Assembly (NCBI GenBank): GCA_019828595.1 | Contig: JAHQRK010000016.1 | Coordinates: forward strand, 372,001-436,000 | From: Aphanomyces cochlioides | Taxonomy: Eukaryota; Oomycota; Saprolegniomycetes; Saprolegniales; Verrucalvaceae | Direction: 5' to 3' | Length of the DNA: 64,000 nt | In this document: in pieces, positions 44,871-56,700 of the stretch | Layout: the number at the start of each line of letters is the position of its first letter | Numbering within the stretch: position 1 is the first letter of the stretch | Notes under the pieces: generated by a model | The model's input: only the letters and a program-made list of their open reading frames with translations | Told to the model about the DNA's origin: nothing | The model's database searches: none | Translations under genes and position numbers: made by a program

Positions 44871-45293
44871 TCCATGGCGTCGAAGAATGTGGTGCGCAGC
44901 GGGCTTGTTTTCACCAAGGGACAAAAGGAAGACGGTTTGTTTGGCCGCGCTAGTTGGAAGCTCCGCTATGTTGAATTGATGTCCGATGGCGTGCTCAACT
45001 ACTATGCATCCCAAGGCGGCGTGTTCACTGGCCAAGTTGATCTCCGCCAATGCCACGCGATGGAAATGATGCCGTCCGACTGCCCACACTCTGGCAACCG
45101 ACTCACAAGTGTCTACCGCATCGCGCTGAAAACAACGGACCAACGACGAATTGTCCTAGCTGCTCTGTCCGAAAGAGGAATGAATATGTGGGCGATGGCT
45201 TTGAAGTCTGTCGTGGGTCCCAGTCTTGGGAAAAAATCTCCCAAGGCTAGCAATCGCGTCTCGCTCTTCCGTCGCGTCCTACGAGCTCTCTAA
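44871..45293 (+). CDS. PH-like domain protein
   Basis: A 140-residue frame from ATG 44871 (MASKNVVRSGLVF); an upstream in-frame ATG at 44841 would add 10 residues. The pattern matches a pleckstrin homology domain: VRSGLVFTKGQ, SWKLRYVELMSDGVLNYYAS for strands 1-3, YRIALKTTDQRRIVLAALSE for later strands, and a C-terminal helix with the conserved Trp (GMNMWAMALKSVV). A basic tail follows. PH domains bind phosphoinositides or proteins. The TAA at 45291-45293 lies one base from the stop of the two-TM gene on the other strand, a tight tail-to-tail arrangement. Confidence 0.7.
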   Translation, partial: SMASKNVVRSGLVFTKGQKEDGLFGRASWKLRYVELMSDGVLNYYASQGGVFTGQVDLRQCHAMEMMPSDCPHSGNRLTSVYRIALKTTDQRRIVLAALSERGMNMWAMALKSVVGPSLGKKSPKASNRVSLFRRVLRAL

Positions 45294-45380
45294 CTTAATT
45301 TATGCTTTGTCGTATCTTTATCAAGCTGCTAATCACCTTTCGTCGAGTTCTTCGACGACCTAAGCTTGAGGCTTGAGATG

Positions 45381-45671
45381 TATGAGCATTTCAAGATGCT
45401 CGAGCTCTCAAGCCATAGCTGTCCCGATGAGTGGCTGTGTCTGCGGAAGCCGAACATGCGAGTGTGACAAAAGTTGTAGCTAAGTATACATTGTACTGTA
45501 TAATCCAAGCGAAAGGGAGTGCTTGGAAGGCACCAACCACTGTCGAGTGGTTGCTTGTGAGAACCTGACAGTTTGAGCAAGAGCCAGACTTTCACTTTCC
45601 ATTTCCTGGCGTTTTGCCAAAGTTCCGTTCTTGTTTGTGTTGTGCCTCTGCCGTCCATCGACCTTTTCATA
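45381..45671 (+). repeat. copia 5' LTR
   Basis: Direct repeat of 50983-51273. The termini TATGA and TCATA are inverted copies of each other. Differences from the 3' LTR are near 45454 (A versus T) and 45647 (C versus T). Confidence 0.92.
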
Positions 45672-45685
45672 GGTTATGAGCCCAA
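45672..45685 (+). other. copia primer binding site, complementary to the initiator tRNA anticodon arm
   Basis: The first bases after the 5' LTR read GGTTATGAGCCCAA. They are complementary to the GGGCTCATAACC anticodon stem-loop of initiator tRNA-Met rather than to a tRNA 3' end. Priming from an internal fragment of initiator tRNA is known for Drosophila copia and related elements. Confidence 0.75.
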
Positions 45686-45833
45686 CGGCGGCACAAAGCG
45701 CACTAGTCGGTTGGAAAGAAGAAAAAGCGAGTCTGCAGCAAAAAAGACACGGTTGTTGCTCGTCCCGAGGGTTACAGCGCAAAACTCGAACGAAGAATCT
45801 CCTGAGCAAGTGCCGAATGATTATTATTCAGAT

Positions 45834-48800
45834 GGAATGAATGCCAAGTCAAGAGATGACTTGAGAATTGAAAGCGCTCCCCAGGAGTCAGAGACGGTTC
45901 TCAGTGAACCCGACTCAGATGAAGAAAAGACTGATTTCAGCCAACTTGACCCGAGGGAAGTCAGTATTCAGCAAGCAGCAGAAGTTTGCGACCATATGAG
46001 AGGCCTTGGAATGGAGGTTGTACCTGGCCTTGAAAACTATATTCGAAATCAATTATTGAAGTCAAAAACAGGACAAAAGTTTTCAAAGTCGAAGTGGGAA
46101 GAAACTTCGAAATGAGGTATAGATCAGAAGACCGCGCAAAGCAGCTCTGGTCCTGATAAGTCGGATGTAACAACATCCCCTCTCCTTGCACAGCGGCGTT
46201 CAAGTCGATTAAATGGTGGAAGTCCTCCTCCAAGTGATCACGGAAGCAGTGACTCCAGCAGTTGGAATGAGCAGTCAAGTGATGATGACGAAAGTGGGTC
46301 TAATATTGACAGTACTCACAGTTTAAGTGGTCGTCCAGACCATTCAACCACGGACAGAAGTGGCACCATGCGAATAAAAACTGACCCAAGACAACGGGAA
46401 AGAGATGAAATCCCTGATGTTGATGTCGAATCGGATGATGGTGAGATGAAGAAAATCTCATTTACGAATCCATTCAAAATTTTGCCATTGGACGGAAAAG
46501 ACTGGTCGACGTATAGAGAGGACATTCGTGCTGTGGCAATACGACAAGGGATTTGGAAAATCCTGTGTGATGAAGAGAAAGCGCCAGACAGCGCTCGATT
46601 CCCCAGAAAATATGCTCTATATTTGAAACGACAGGCTATTGCAAATGAATTGTTGGTTACTTCTCTCGACATGAGCCCCAAAGTGATTGTTTCGGATATG
46701 GAAACTGTCCAGGAGAAGTTTAAATGGCTTGAGCGCCAACATGCCAAACGCCCATTCATGAATAAAATGGAATGCAAAGCTCGATTGATTGAATACCACT
46801 TTGATCCCCATCGCGAAACCATTCATCAATACTTGATCAATTTTGCGAAGAAGAAGCACGACCTGTTGAGCATGGGGAAAGGCTTAAGCGTGGATGAGGA
46901 GCGAGAAATCTTACTCTGTAATACCCGAAAATACTTGAATTTGTCATCACACTATCCTGGCGATCAACTGGAAACCAAATCGCTTTTGGATCTTACCTCC
47001 ACCTTACAGTCGGAATACGACAACAAGAGAGATGCATGGCAACTTAGAGAGAGTCAATCTCAAGTTCATTTCACGAAGACTGAACAGAGATCGAAAAGAG
47101 GCTCTTGGAATAATTAACGAAATCGTTCATGGCGTGAAAAGACCAGTCATCGGCGTGATGCATCAAAAATTAAATGTTTTGGATGTGGTGGCATGGGCCA
47201 TTATCAAAGTAATTGTCCAAGAAGCGGCATAACTGGTGGAAGCCATGGGGAAGGCATTGACGACACTAAAGGACAAGGATTTGCTACTGGGAGTAAGCGC
47301 AGAGTGAGCTTTGAATTTCCCAACAAGCCCAATAAAAGACTATTCTTGAAACCCATCCTGAAAGGAAAACCGACGAGATCCAATCCAAGTTTCAACAAGG
47401 CCAAACATGAGGATGAATCGAATTATGTTGGTCAGGTGCTGTTTACCGAAATGAACGCTGAGGATGAAGGAGATGGCAGCATCGAGTTTGTCCTGGACAA
47501 TGCCAGCCATGTGAATATTTGCGGAAATGCTGAGGCATTCGTACAATTTTACAACAATGATATGGATGTGAAATGGTTTGATGGGACCACAATGGCCCAA
47601 CGGCAAGGTGAGGTTCTACGATTGCCGCGAGCAAGAATACCGAGCCTTTGAAGTGGAGTGCAGTTTTGTCAAAGACGCCAAAGTAAACTTGATCGGCCAA
47701 TGTAAGATGAAAGAGCAATTTGGGCTGATGGCGCGATACTCAAAGAGTAATGATACATGCTGGCTGGAAAACGACGAAGTGTCAATTCAGTTTAAATTGG
47801 TCCATGGAATGTATCGGACTAAAGCCAGATTGATGAAAAAGTCAGAAAATGTCTTATACACCACGTCCCAAGCCTAAGAGGAAAAGAGTGAATTGAGAAT
47901 GTGGCACAATAGATTGGCACACGCCAACATGGAGATTGTTAAGGACATGTTTCGAAATAACGTCGTCGGTGGAATGAAACTACGAAAGATCGATCTACAA
48001 GATGATCGAGAGTGCTTAGCATGTGTGGCAGCAAAAATGAAGAAAATGTCCTTTAGAAACACAGAGCCATCTAGGGCAACAATTCCTCTCCATAAGATTA
48101 TTGCCGACATTGGTTTTATGAGTGGTGTGACGACTCCATCAGAAAAGACTTGTTACTTGGCTGTGATTGATGAGGCATCGAGATATAAATGGGTAAAACT
48201 CCTCGAAGGAAAGGGGCAAGCCACAAAAGCGTTGATGGAGTTAATTGAGGATATCGAACAAGAATTCCAAGAGGATGTCAGAATTCTGTCGACCGATGAT
48301 GATAAAATGTTCAAGAATGAACAACTGGCCAAATTTTGCAAGTCCAAGAGAATTAAGCAACAGTGGTCTCATCCTTACACCCCAGAGGAAGTCTGCCTTG
48401 TAGAAAAGGCAAATTATGTTCTTTTAAATAAGACACGAGCAGTGCTTGTTGCATCCGGAATGCCTGATGAGCTCTGGGGAGAAGCAATTCAGTATGTTGC
48501 ATACACTGACAATCATACGGCAACAAAGGCACTCCATGGGAAAACTCCAGTCGAAGGCATCTATGGAAATAGACCCAGTATTAAGCATTTGAGACCCTTT
48601 GCCTGTGTAGCAATGATGTTCGTCGACAAGAAATATCGAAAAGGAAAATTATCCCAACGATCTAGGCCATGCCTACTGATTGGGTATGATGGCTTAACCC
48701 GTGGCTACAGATTACTTAGCCTTGCAACTGGGAAGGTGTGCCTCTCACGATACGAGAATGTAAAATGTTACGAAAACACCACCGTGAAAGCCTCGTATGT

Positions 48801-50813
48801 TGGCCATGTAATTGGTGTTGCAAATGGATCCGAAGTGGAGGAAATTCCCGCAGAAATTCCATTTATTGCATTGCCGGTTGTGGACATTTTGGACCACCCA
48901 GTGCCTCTGGTGAATAATGATGACATTTAAAATAAAATCAAAATTTGTGCAGATCCCTGGAAAATGCCGAAAGAGACGAAGCCGTGAGCATAGACGAATC
49001 ACTCGATCCCAGTGAAGGCATCAAGGAGTGTGATGAGCTACACCAGATTGTCAAAGAAGTGGACAAAATACACCAGAATATCCCTTCACAAGATTCGACA
49101 TTCTCAGTAAATAATCAAAGCGATCACAAAGGGAATGTGAATGTTGGAACAAATGACAATGGGGAAAGGCACGATATTAATCGAAAGAGAAATGATAGAC
49201 CACAACGAGAAAGACGACTCCCAAAACGGTTCCGTGAAAATGGTTGTTATCTTCTAATGGAGGAGTTTGACAGCCTGGAGGAAATGACACCAAAGTCGTA
49301 CAATGACATGAAAGAATTATCCCCACACGAAGTAAAGAAATGGGAAGCAGCTATGGATAATGAATACAACTCGTTGCAGGAAAATGGAACGTGGATCCTT
49401 GTTGAACGCCCAAATGACCGAGTTGTTATCAACAATAAGTGGCTATATAAGATCAAACGAGATCGTGAAGGAAATCTACGATATAAAGTCCGCTTGGTAA
49501 TTAAAGGATACGAGCAAATTGAAGGAATGGACTTTGATGAAACATTTGCCCCTGTTGTCAGATTCGAAACCCTGCGATTCATTTTGTTGTATTCAGCAAT
49601 GAGAGAATGGAAACTCAGGCAATATGACTTTGTCACTGCATTTCTCAACGCAGATATGGACGACTTTGATGTATACATGGAGCAGCCAAGAGGCAGAGTA
49701 ATCAAAGGCAATGAGCAAATGGTTTGCCTCCTACAGAAGAGTCTATACGGGCTGCATCAGGCTCCAAGAGAATGGAATTCGTTACTACATTGTTATCTGT
49801 TGAGCTTGGGTTTTGAAATATGTGAAAAGGACTATGGATTGTATGTTAAATGGGTGGAAGAAAACAGTATGAACGATGTCATTTACCTTATAATCTACGT
49901 TGACGATCTTGTATTACTTGGAGAGGACGAATTGGTTCATCCAATTGAATGCCTCTTGACAACCAAATTCAAAATAACACAAATGGGAGATTTGCGGTAT
50001 TTACTTGGCATTGAGATCGACTATATTCCAGGAGAGTGACTCATATTTTCCCAAGCCAACTTCATTCGTGATATCATTCGAAAGTTTGGAAACTTGAACA
50101 TGAATCCCATCGACACACCTCAAGGTAAAGAGAAAGACCCCCCTGGGCGAGAACAAGAGGATGACTTTGTTGCCGAGGCATATCCTTATCGAAGCTTAGT
50201 TGGATGTCTGCAATATTTAGTTACCGGTTCTCGCTTGGAGCTTGCCAATGTTGTAAGAACGCTGGCCAAGTATCTTAACAATTATACGATGGCACATTGG
50301 AAAATAGCTATCAGAGTTCTCAAATACCTTGTTGGAACAGTAAACCATGGGCTTGCATTTGATATCAAAGAAGCTCTAAAGTACGATGGCCTTTGTGTGG
50401 AAACTTGGGTTGATAGTGACTGGGCCAATGATGAGACCGACAGAAAGTCAATTACAGGATATGTGACGAAAGTGAATGGCTGTGCGATTTCTTCAAAGAG
50501 CGAGAAACAAGATATCATTGGCACTAGCACGTGTCATGCGGAAACAATTGCTGCAAGTACTGCAGCTCGGGATATTAGATGGATTGAACAACTTATGGAC
50601 GAATGCTATCTCTCGCATGCTCCGTCGAGCTTAATCATTGATAATCAGGGGGCAGAACGATTGTGCAACCACCCTGGAAATCATAAACGGACAATGCATA
50701 TTGAAGTACGGCATTTGTATGTGCGAGAATGCGTTGAAAAATATGGTCTGAAGACACATATTGTGGCATCAGACTCTAATTTAGCCGACATAAACACGAA
50801 AGGTCTCTCTTGA
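45834..50813 (+). pseudogene. copia gag-pol with at least six lesions
   Basis: Gag: helical domain with FKILPLDGKDWSTYREDIRA and zinc knuckle CFGCGGMGHYQSNC (about 47180). Protease: FVLDNASHVNICGN, where D-N-A-S replaces the usual D-S/T-G-A. GAG-pre-integrase HNRLAH; integrase IIADIGFM, STDDDKMF, VEKAN; RT with IIYVDDLVLLG and SLYGLHQAPREWNSL; RNase H WVDSDWANDETDRKSITGYV. Lesions: TGA 46113, TAA 47115, frameshift about 47598, TAA 47875, TAA 48928 with a frame change before the RT, TGA 50037. Start choice is uncertain because the frame is open back into the LTR; 45834 is the first ATG in frame. The near-identical LTRs suggest a defective copy moved in trans. Confidence 0.85.
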
Positions 50814-50982
50814 GAACGATTCTTAGCAATGAAGACTGAAATCGGAATCGTGGATACGAAATCAATTCTTGACATGGACTGTCAACAGCGCCAAAGACCA
50901 AACATTGACGTGTCAGGAAAAGAGGGGACGTTTCCCCAACATGGCTCGGCGAGTATGTAAGAAGCTATGGTTGACGGGGAGG

Positions 50983-51273
50983 TATGAGCATTTCAAGATG
51001 CTCGAGCTCTCAAGCCATAGCTGTCCCGATGAGTGGCTGTGTCTGCGGAAGCCGATCATGCGAGTGTGACAAAAGTTGTAGCTAAGTATACATTGTACTG
51101 TATAATCCAAGCGAAAGGGAGTGCTTGGAAGGCACCAACCACTGTCGAGTGGTTGCTTGTGAGAACCTGACAGTTTGAGCAAGAGCCAGACTTTCACTTT
51201 CCATTTCCTGGCGTTTTGCCAAAGTTCCGTTCTTGTTTGTGTTGTGCTTCTGCCGTCCATCGACCTTTTCATA
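50983..51273 (+). repeat. copia 3' LTR
   Basis: Matches the 5' LTR. A purine run (GACGGGGAGG) directly before it is the candidate polypurine tract. It is followed by the AGATG duplication and the interrupted two-TM gene. Confidence 0.92.
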
Positions 51274-51747
51274 AGATGGTTTGGTAAACCATCTCACTTT
51301 GATAAATGGCTCGATTTCGTAGCCATAGAAACAAAAAACTATGGTAATCGTCCGTCCATTGTAGTCGAACTCAAAGAACTTATTGGATAGGCTGTACGGG
51401 CGATCGCTATCGTTATCGTCGCTGTCCAAAGTCACGACGGTGATTTTCAATGGCCCCATGAGCTCCATATTGTAGTGTTTCGTCCTCTTGTACACTTGGT
51501 AACTCTAAGCGGTATTATTGAAACGAATGAGCTTGAACCCAGCGAGCATTTCGACGAAGAATCCACCAACAATAAGCACAACGATCATGGCGAAACCAAT
51601 CGAGGACTTTGCTGAGGAGTTGGTTCCATAAGCCACGGAGATGCTACCTCCAATCAAGATGACTAGAGAGGTTGCAAGGAATACGAGAGCGCCACGTCTT
51701 TTCGGATGAGGCATTCGTGTATAGATTTCATTTCGAGTGACCACTCA

Positions 51748-52005
51748 TGTAACCGGGTACACGCGCAGGAGGAAGGCTTAAGAAGCAGAGAGAAAGATGA
51801 AAAGTGAATTAGCTTTATCCTGCCTAAAGCTAATGAATGTAGAGTCGAACAGGGCTTGTGAGCCAGTGAATATGAATGGCCTAGAAGGCAAAGGAATGGC
51901 AGAGAGCACGGAGTGCTTCACATGCAGGGGAATACAGATGACATGCTAACAGCAGGCATGTCATGCCAAGGGTCAAAGAGCAAGTAACCGGAGTGTCCGG
52001 TTACA
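51748..52005 (-). repeat. Gypsy-2 3' LTR
   Basis: Direct repeat of 58280-58537 with perfect TGTAACCGG/CCGGTTACA termini. It is adjacent to the start of the antisense gene at 52045, so it is the likely promoter region of that gene (inference from position). Confidence 0.92.
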
Positions 52006-52044
52006 CCTCCCCACACTCAAAACAAAGCTCAGCGAGCTTTCAAA

Positions 52045-53718
52045 ATGGGAACGCAGGGATCACGTGAGAGGGAGACAGGTCAGCCAGGTATGGCAGTTGG
52101 AACGAGAGGCTTCGAAACGGCTCAACAGCCAAAACGGAAGAAACGTGCAAGCGGCACGGAGTTGGCAATGAACTTCATTGAGGAAGGCGAGGTGGACTAC
52201 GAGAATACACCAGAGGACGAACGTGCGGCGCTCAAAGCGCGCAAAGAAGAACGGATCGCAAAAGAGCGACAAGCGGCAAAAGTGCAAGCGCACCAAGAAA
52301 CAAAGCAGGGCGATACTGAGCCAGAACCAGAGGCAAAAGTGGACGCCGAGGAAGAAGAGGAGGCCAAACCCGCCGTACAAAAGGTCAAGATCGAACAAGT
52401 TGTTCTGCCAGCGTCTCGTGACAGTCCTGTCGACAAACAAACAAGATGGACGCCGCTACCAAGCGCAGGAGACATATATGTCGACGACCAAGACAAGCCA
52501 GTCAAGCATATTGCAGAGTCAAGATTCGCGTCGAAGGCACGCGAGATGCACAGTACAGAGGTGATCTTCACCAGCGATCCAAGGTGGATGATCAATGCTA
52601 ACAGCAGCGATCTGGCGTCTGCAATCTTGCACTATCCAAATTCAGTGGGTCATCCCATGACCGTGCAAGAACACCAATTCGTTCACAGCCAGCTTGGCAT
52701 TTGGGAAGCGCAGGTCACCAAGAGCAAATTTTGCAAATGTATCCGACACTTGTGGGACCTGTGCCAAGCGAGCGGATGCACTGTTACGATGCAGTCCAAG
52801 TGGAAAAAGGATCAAAGGACCAGCATTGCTGAAGGAAAGGCATGGCCTTATGTTCCATTGGCAACTCTGCCAGGTGAAAGTGTTGAGGAATATCTCATGT
52901 GCTTCGCGCTGTCGTACTTGAACCCGCGCAAGGTTAAAGACAATGTCGAGCCTCGATCTCCGCCAGAAACTGTGCCACAGTGGACAAATCGACTTGCGAA
53001 TTTCGCGGAGCATCGCTGGCGTATGATTGCGAACGCGCAACATGGTTCAAGCTTTCGGCGTGTGGAGAAGTCTTCCGTCGCGAACGTCGCCGTAATGATT
53101 CGTAAGCTGCAAGCTCCAGTGGTAAGGTTTCTCGAGCTTCTCTAGCTGATATCCATGTAGGCTCCGTATCGGCCGTTGCCGTCGCTGGAGGTGGATGAAG
53201 ACGGTATTCCAATCCGTTCTGAGAATAGCGCCGGCCTACTAGGCGGGGAGCGGAAGCGGGGTCGTTCGCAAGTTGCGATGGATCGTTCTCAACGATCTCG
53301 AGTGGAGCGTCCAGGCTACGTTTTGCCGAGCGGTGCGGCTCCGAATGCACCTGCGGCGTATGGATATGTCCATGTTGGACCAAGTCGTGTGGCACGATCG
53401 CCAAGTCGCGGTCGATCGGTGGATCGACAGCCATATCCTCGGACTCCTCCGGCAGCGGCTGCAGAGCCTCTTGAGGTCGCACATCTGCGAACGGATTTGC
53501 GCGTTGTGGAGTTGGAACTCCGAGTTCGTGAGTTGACGGATGAGATTCATCGGCTACGGAGAGATCAAAACGAGTATCCGTCCGTTCATGAGCTGGAGGA
53601 TTATCTCCATGACTGGCAGTCGATGAAGCGGTCTTTTGCTGATATGCAGAATCATATTCGACGCTTGTGGGACTGGATGAAGAGCGAGCAGGCGAGAGGT
53701 CGCCACGATCAGGCGTAG
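52045..53718 (+). CDS. Gypsy-2 antisense gene, spliced, overlapping pol
   Basis: Exons 52045-53121 and 53161-53718 join in phase 0 across a 39-nt intron (GTAAGGTT...CATGTAG) to give about 544 residues. The N-terminal part is highly charged (EDERAALKARKEERIAKERQ, then EAEEEEE-type stretches). The middle (MINANSSDLASAILHYPNSV, LGIWEAQVTKSKFCKCIRHL) looks globular. The C-terminal exon has an Arg/Ser-rich linker and a long coiled coil (LRVVELELRVRELTDEIHRL, LEDYLHDWQSMKRSFADM). Bases 52934-53718 also encode the end of pol on the other strand. No family is recognised. The open frame, consistent splice signals and strong coiled coil argue that it is real. It is placed like the antisense ORFs of Gypsy-1. 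Confidence 0.65.
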
Positions 53719-56700
53719 CAGGTAAATACCTCTTGATCTTGCCAACATAGAATGTTGGATGGATTCGCCATTCAGTTGGAAACTCCAACTTGTATGCAGT
53801 GTTGCTGATCTTCTTTGTGATAGGGAACGGGCCAAGCCAAGGTGGCTGCAATTTTGGGTTTCCTAGCGCCGTCTTGGGCACTGCCGATGCACGTAGTAGG
53901 ACTAAGTCGCCGACTGAATAAACATTTTTGTTTCCACGACTTGTCTTGTTGGCTTGCAAAGCCTGCTTTTCTTGAGCTGATGCGAAATTCTCGCGGACAT
54001 GGAGGAGTAGGGACTTCCTGGATTCGATAAAGTGTTTTACACTGGCGATTGTGCGTGCAGGGATAGATCCTCCCCCACTTAAACGTGCAGCATCCACATT
54101 GATCGGAAGGCGCGGGTGCCGTAGATGTAGGACATAGAAAGGGGTATGACCCGTTGAGGCTTGAACAGAGTTGTTGTACGCAAAGACAACATGGGAGAGC
54201 ATCGCGCTCCATGTGCGCGGCTTGGATTGAGTGTAACTGCGAAGAGCATCTTCGATAACGCGATTAGCGCGTTCAGACTGACCGTCAGTTTCAGGGTGGT
54301 CCGACGTGGACATGTCAAGGGTGGTGCTACAGAGCGCAAACAGCGCGGACCAGAATTTCGATGTAAAGCGAGGACCGCGGTCTGAAACGATAGAGGCTGG
54401 AAGCCCGAAGCGACAGAAAACATGGTCAAAGTAAAGTTGAGCCGACTCTTCGGCGGTAATGGTGTCGCGGCATGCGACTGCAATCAAATATTTGGACAAC
54501 CTGTCAACACAAGTCCAAATGCCGGTGCGACCGTGCTTGTCGCGTGGTAAGCCAAAGATAAAATCCATGCTGACCGAGGAGAAGACCTCGTCAGGTATTG
54601 GTAAAGGTGCCAAAGGGGCACGAGTAGCTGGGGAAGCCTTGACGCGTTGGCAGACGTCACAATGCGCTACATAGCGCGATACGGCCTTGAATAGGCGGGG
54701 CCACCAGAATTGCCGTGCTACGGTATGATAAGTCTTGTCGCGGCCAAAATGTCCTGCTGTTTGGGCGGCATGACAATCATGCAAAATGTCACGGCGAAGG
54801 GCTTCATCTGCCGGAATGGCAAGGCGGCGTGGGCTGGAAGCCATCGTGTAATACAAAGCCATCATGGACAGAAAAATTCTTGAGGGAAGATCGCTTCGGC
54901 GAAGTAGTGGAATCACATAACAGAGATAAAATCTCAGAAAGCCATTTGTCGGATGTGTAGGACGCACGCACACGGTCGTGGGGATTCGAGTGCACGTGTG
55001 ATACATGGTTCAAGCTTGTGTCGTCTGATGTCGATGGACGACGGGAAAGAGCATCTGCAAGGACGTTTTGACGTCCAGGTTTGTATTCAACTGTGAAGTT
55101 GAACTCGGCAAAGAAGGCTAACCAGCGAGCCATGCGTTGGCAAATATGAGGAGACTTGACGGCTGTGCGTAAAGATGCATGGTCTGTGTAGACCACGAAA
55201 GGCTTGCTACCTAGGAGGTAGATTCGAAACTTCGTGAGAGCGTATTTCATAGCTAGTAGCTCCAAGTCGTGGACAGGGTAGGCTTTTTCAGCCTTTTGGA
55301 GCTGGCGGGATTGATAGGACACAGGTCGGTCGCGACCATCCTCCCCCACTTGCATGAGGCAGCAGCCTATAGCCTTGACAGAGGCATCACAAACGACCGA
55401 GAAGGGTCGAGAAAAGTCGGGTAGCGCCAGGACAGGCGCAGACACTAAGCTGTCTTTCACCGCGTTGAACGCGTCGTGGCATTCTTGGGTCCAATCCCAA
55501 GAGGCGTCTTTGGCAAGTAAGGCCGATAAAGGTTGTGCCAGCGAGGCAAAATTTGCTGAGAACTTGTGTAGATACGTGGCTAGACCAAGCCAACTGCGCA
55601 ACTCAGTTTGAGTAGACGGAACGGGCCAGTCGCGAATGGTTTGGACCTTTCCAGGGTCAGCGCGACAACCATTGATGCCAACAAAGTCACCCAGAACAGG
55701 AATTTCCTCGACACAAAACATACATTTGGCCAAGTTGGCATAGAGACCATTGTCCCGCAGGACGGCAAGGACTTGACGGAGATGATCACGATGGACCTCA
55801 AGGTCGGAGCGGGCGGTCGTGCGACGACTATGGATATAAATATCGTCGAAATAAGAGGGAGCAAAGGCTCGCAAAGGGCGAAGTTTCGACGTCACCATGC
55901 GGTTGAACGTTGCTGGCGCATTTCAAAAGGCCTTGTGGCATAACGAGCCATTCCCAGAGCATGCCACTTGGAGTGGAGACAGCGGTCTTAAGAATATCCT
56001 GTATACGCATCAGGATCTGGTAGAACCCATGGCGCAAATCGATCGTGGAAAAGAGGGTACTGCCCGCCATGCTGTCAATGATGACATCCTTGGAATCGTC
56101 GTTTGCGCCGGTATCGTGGCTTGATTCAACTTGTTGAAGGCGTGAACGATACGCCAGCCACCGTTGGGTTTCTTGACACAAAATGTCGGACTTGAGTGCG
56201 GCGAGTTGCTCTCGCGCACATGGCCTGCCTTCTTGCGGGCCGCAAAGAATGAGTCGATGAACTCGACCTGATGACGTGGCAATGGCCACTGGCGTGTAAC
56301 GCAATACTTGGTCCCCGGGACCAAGTCAATCTCACGGCGGATGCCTTTGTCGCTAGGCAGGGCCGCTGGAACCTCGTCAGGGAATACATCCTTGTACTCC
56401 ATCAATATGTCGTAGAACGGGCTAGTCTTGAGAGACTCCCATGTCGTTCGTGCTCGCTTGTCAGCATCGTCAAGGACATCCTTGTCCATCGTGGATGTGT
56501 GGAGGGTTCCATCTTCTTCTACGCAGATAACCGCGATACTCAGCGGTTCTTGGGCATGCAGGAGTCGCGAAAAGGAGCGAAAGCTCATCTCCGGCAAAGC
56601 CACAATCTCATCTGCCCTGGTGGGCAGTTCTTCAAGGTCACAGGCTGACCGTATAAACTCATCAACCGACAACTTGACGGGAACATCGTGCCTGTCTCGA

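Larger units (their letters stand above)
45381..51273 (+). mobile_element. complete Ty1/copia retrotransposon
   Basis: LTRs of 291 bp (45381-45671 and 50983-51273), each starting TATGAGC and ending TTTTCATA, differ at two positions by my count. AGATG flanks both ends (45376-45380, 51274-51278) as the target duplication. Gag, protease, integrase, RT and RNase H follow in copia order on the plus strand. The coding region has several disabling changes, described under gag-pol. It is inserted in the two-TM gene. Confidence 0.93.
45295..51714 (-). pseudogene. two-TM membrane protein gene split by a copia insertion
   Basis: From ATG 51714 (MPHPKRRGALVFLATS) the frame encodes two hydrophobic segments (LVFLATSLVILIGGSISVAY and FAMIVVLIVGGFFVEMLAGF). 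It meets an in-frame TAG at 51505-51507, then continues (GPLKITVVTLDSDDND, YGYEIEPFIKVRWFTKPS) to the copia element. If the element and one copy of its AGATG duplication are ignored, the same frame goes on from 45380 to a TAA at 45295-45297. So the copia insertion sits near the 3' end of the coding region. Gypsy-2 lies 33 bp upstream of the ATG. A short two-TM topology recalls small TMEM230/DUF872-type proteins, but that is only a suggestion; the protein after the TAG could also be a separate reading frame. Confidence 0.5.

Noticed and set aside
44417..45293. Single spliced gene joining the 44417 frame to the PH domain
   Set aside because: The only plausible donor and acceptor (44699 and about 44788) put the PH domain out of frame.
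51175..51390. Plus-strand reading of the host sequence after copia (RWFGKPSHFDKWLDF) as a gene
   Set aside because: It begins inside the LTR and is antisense to a frame with clear membrane segments and continuity across the insertion.
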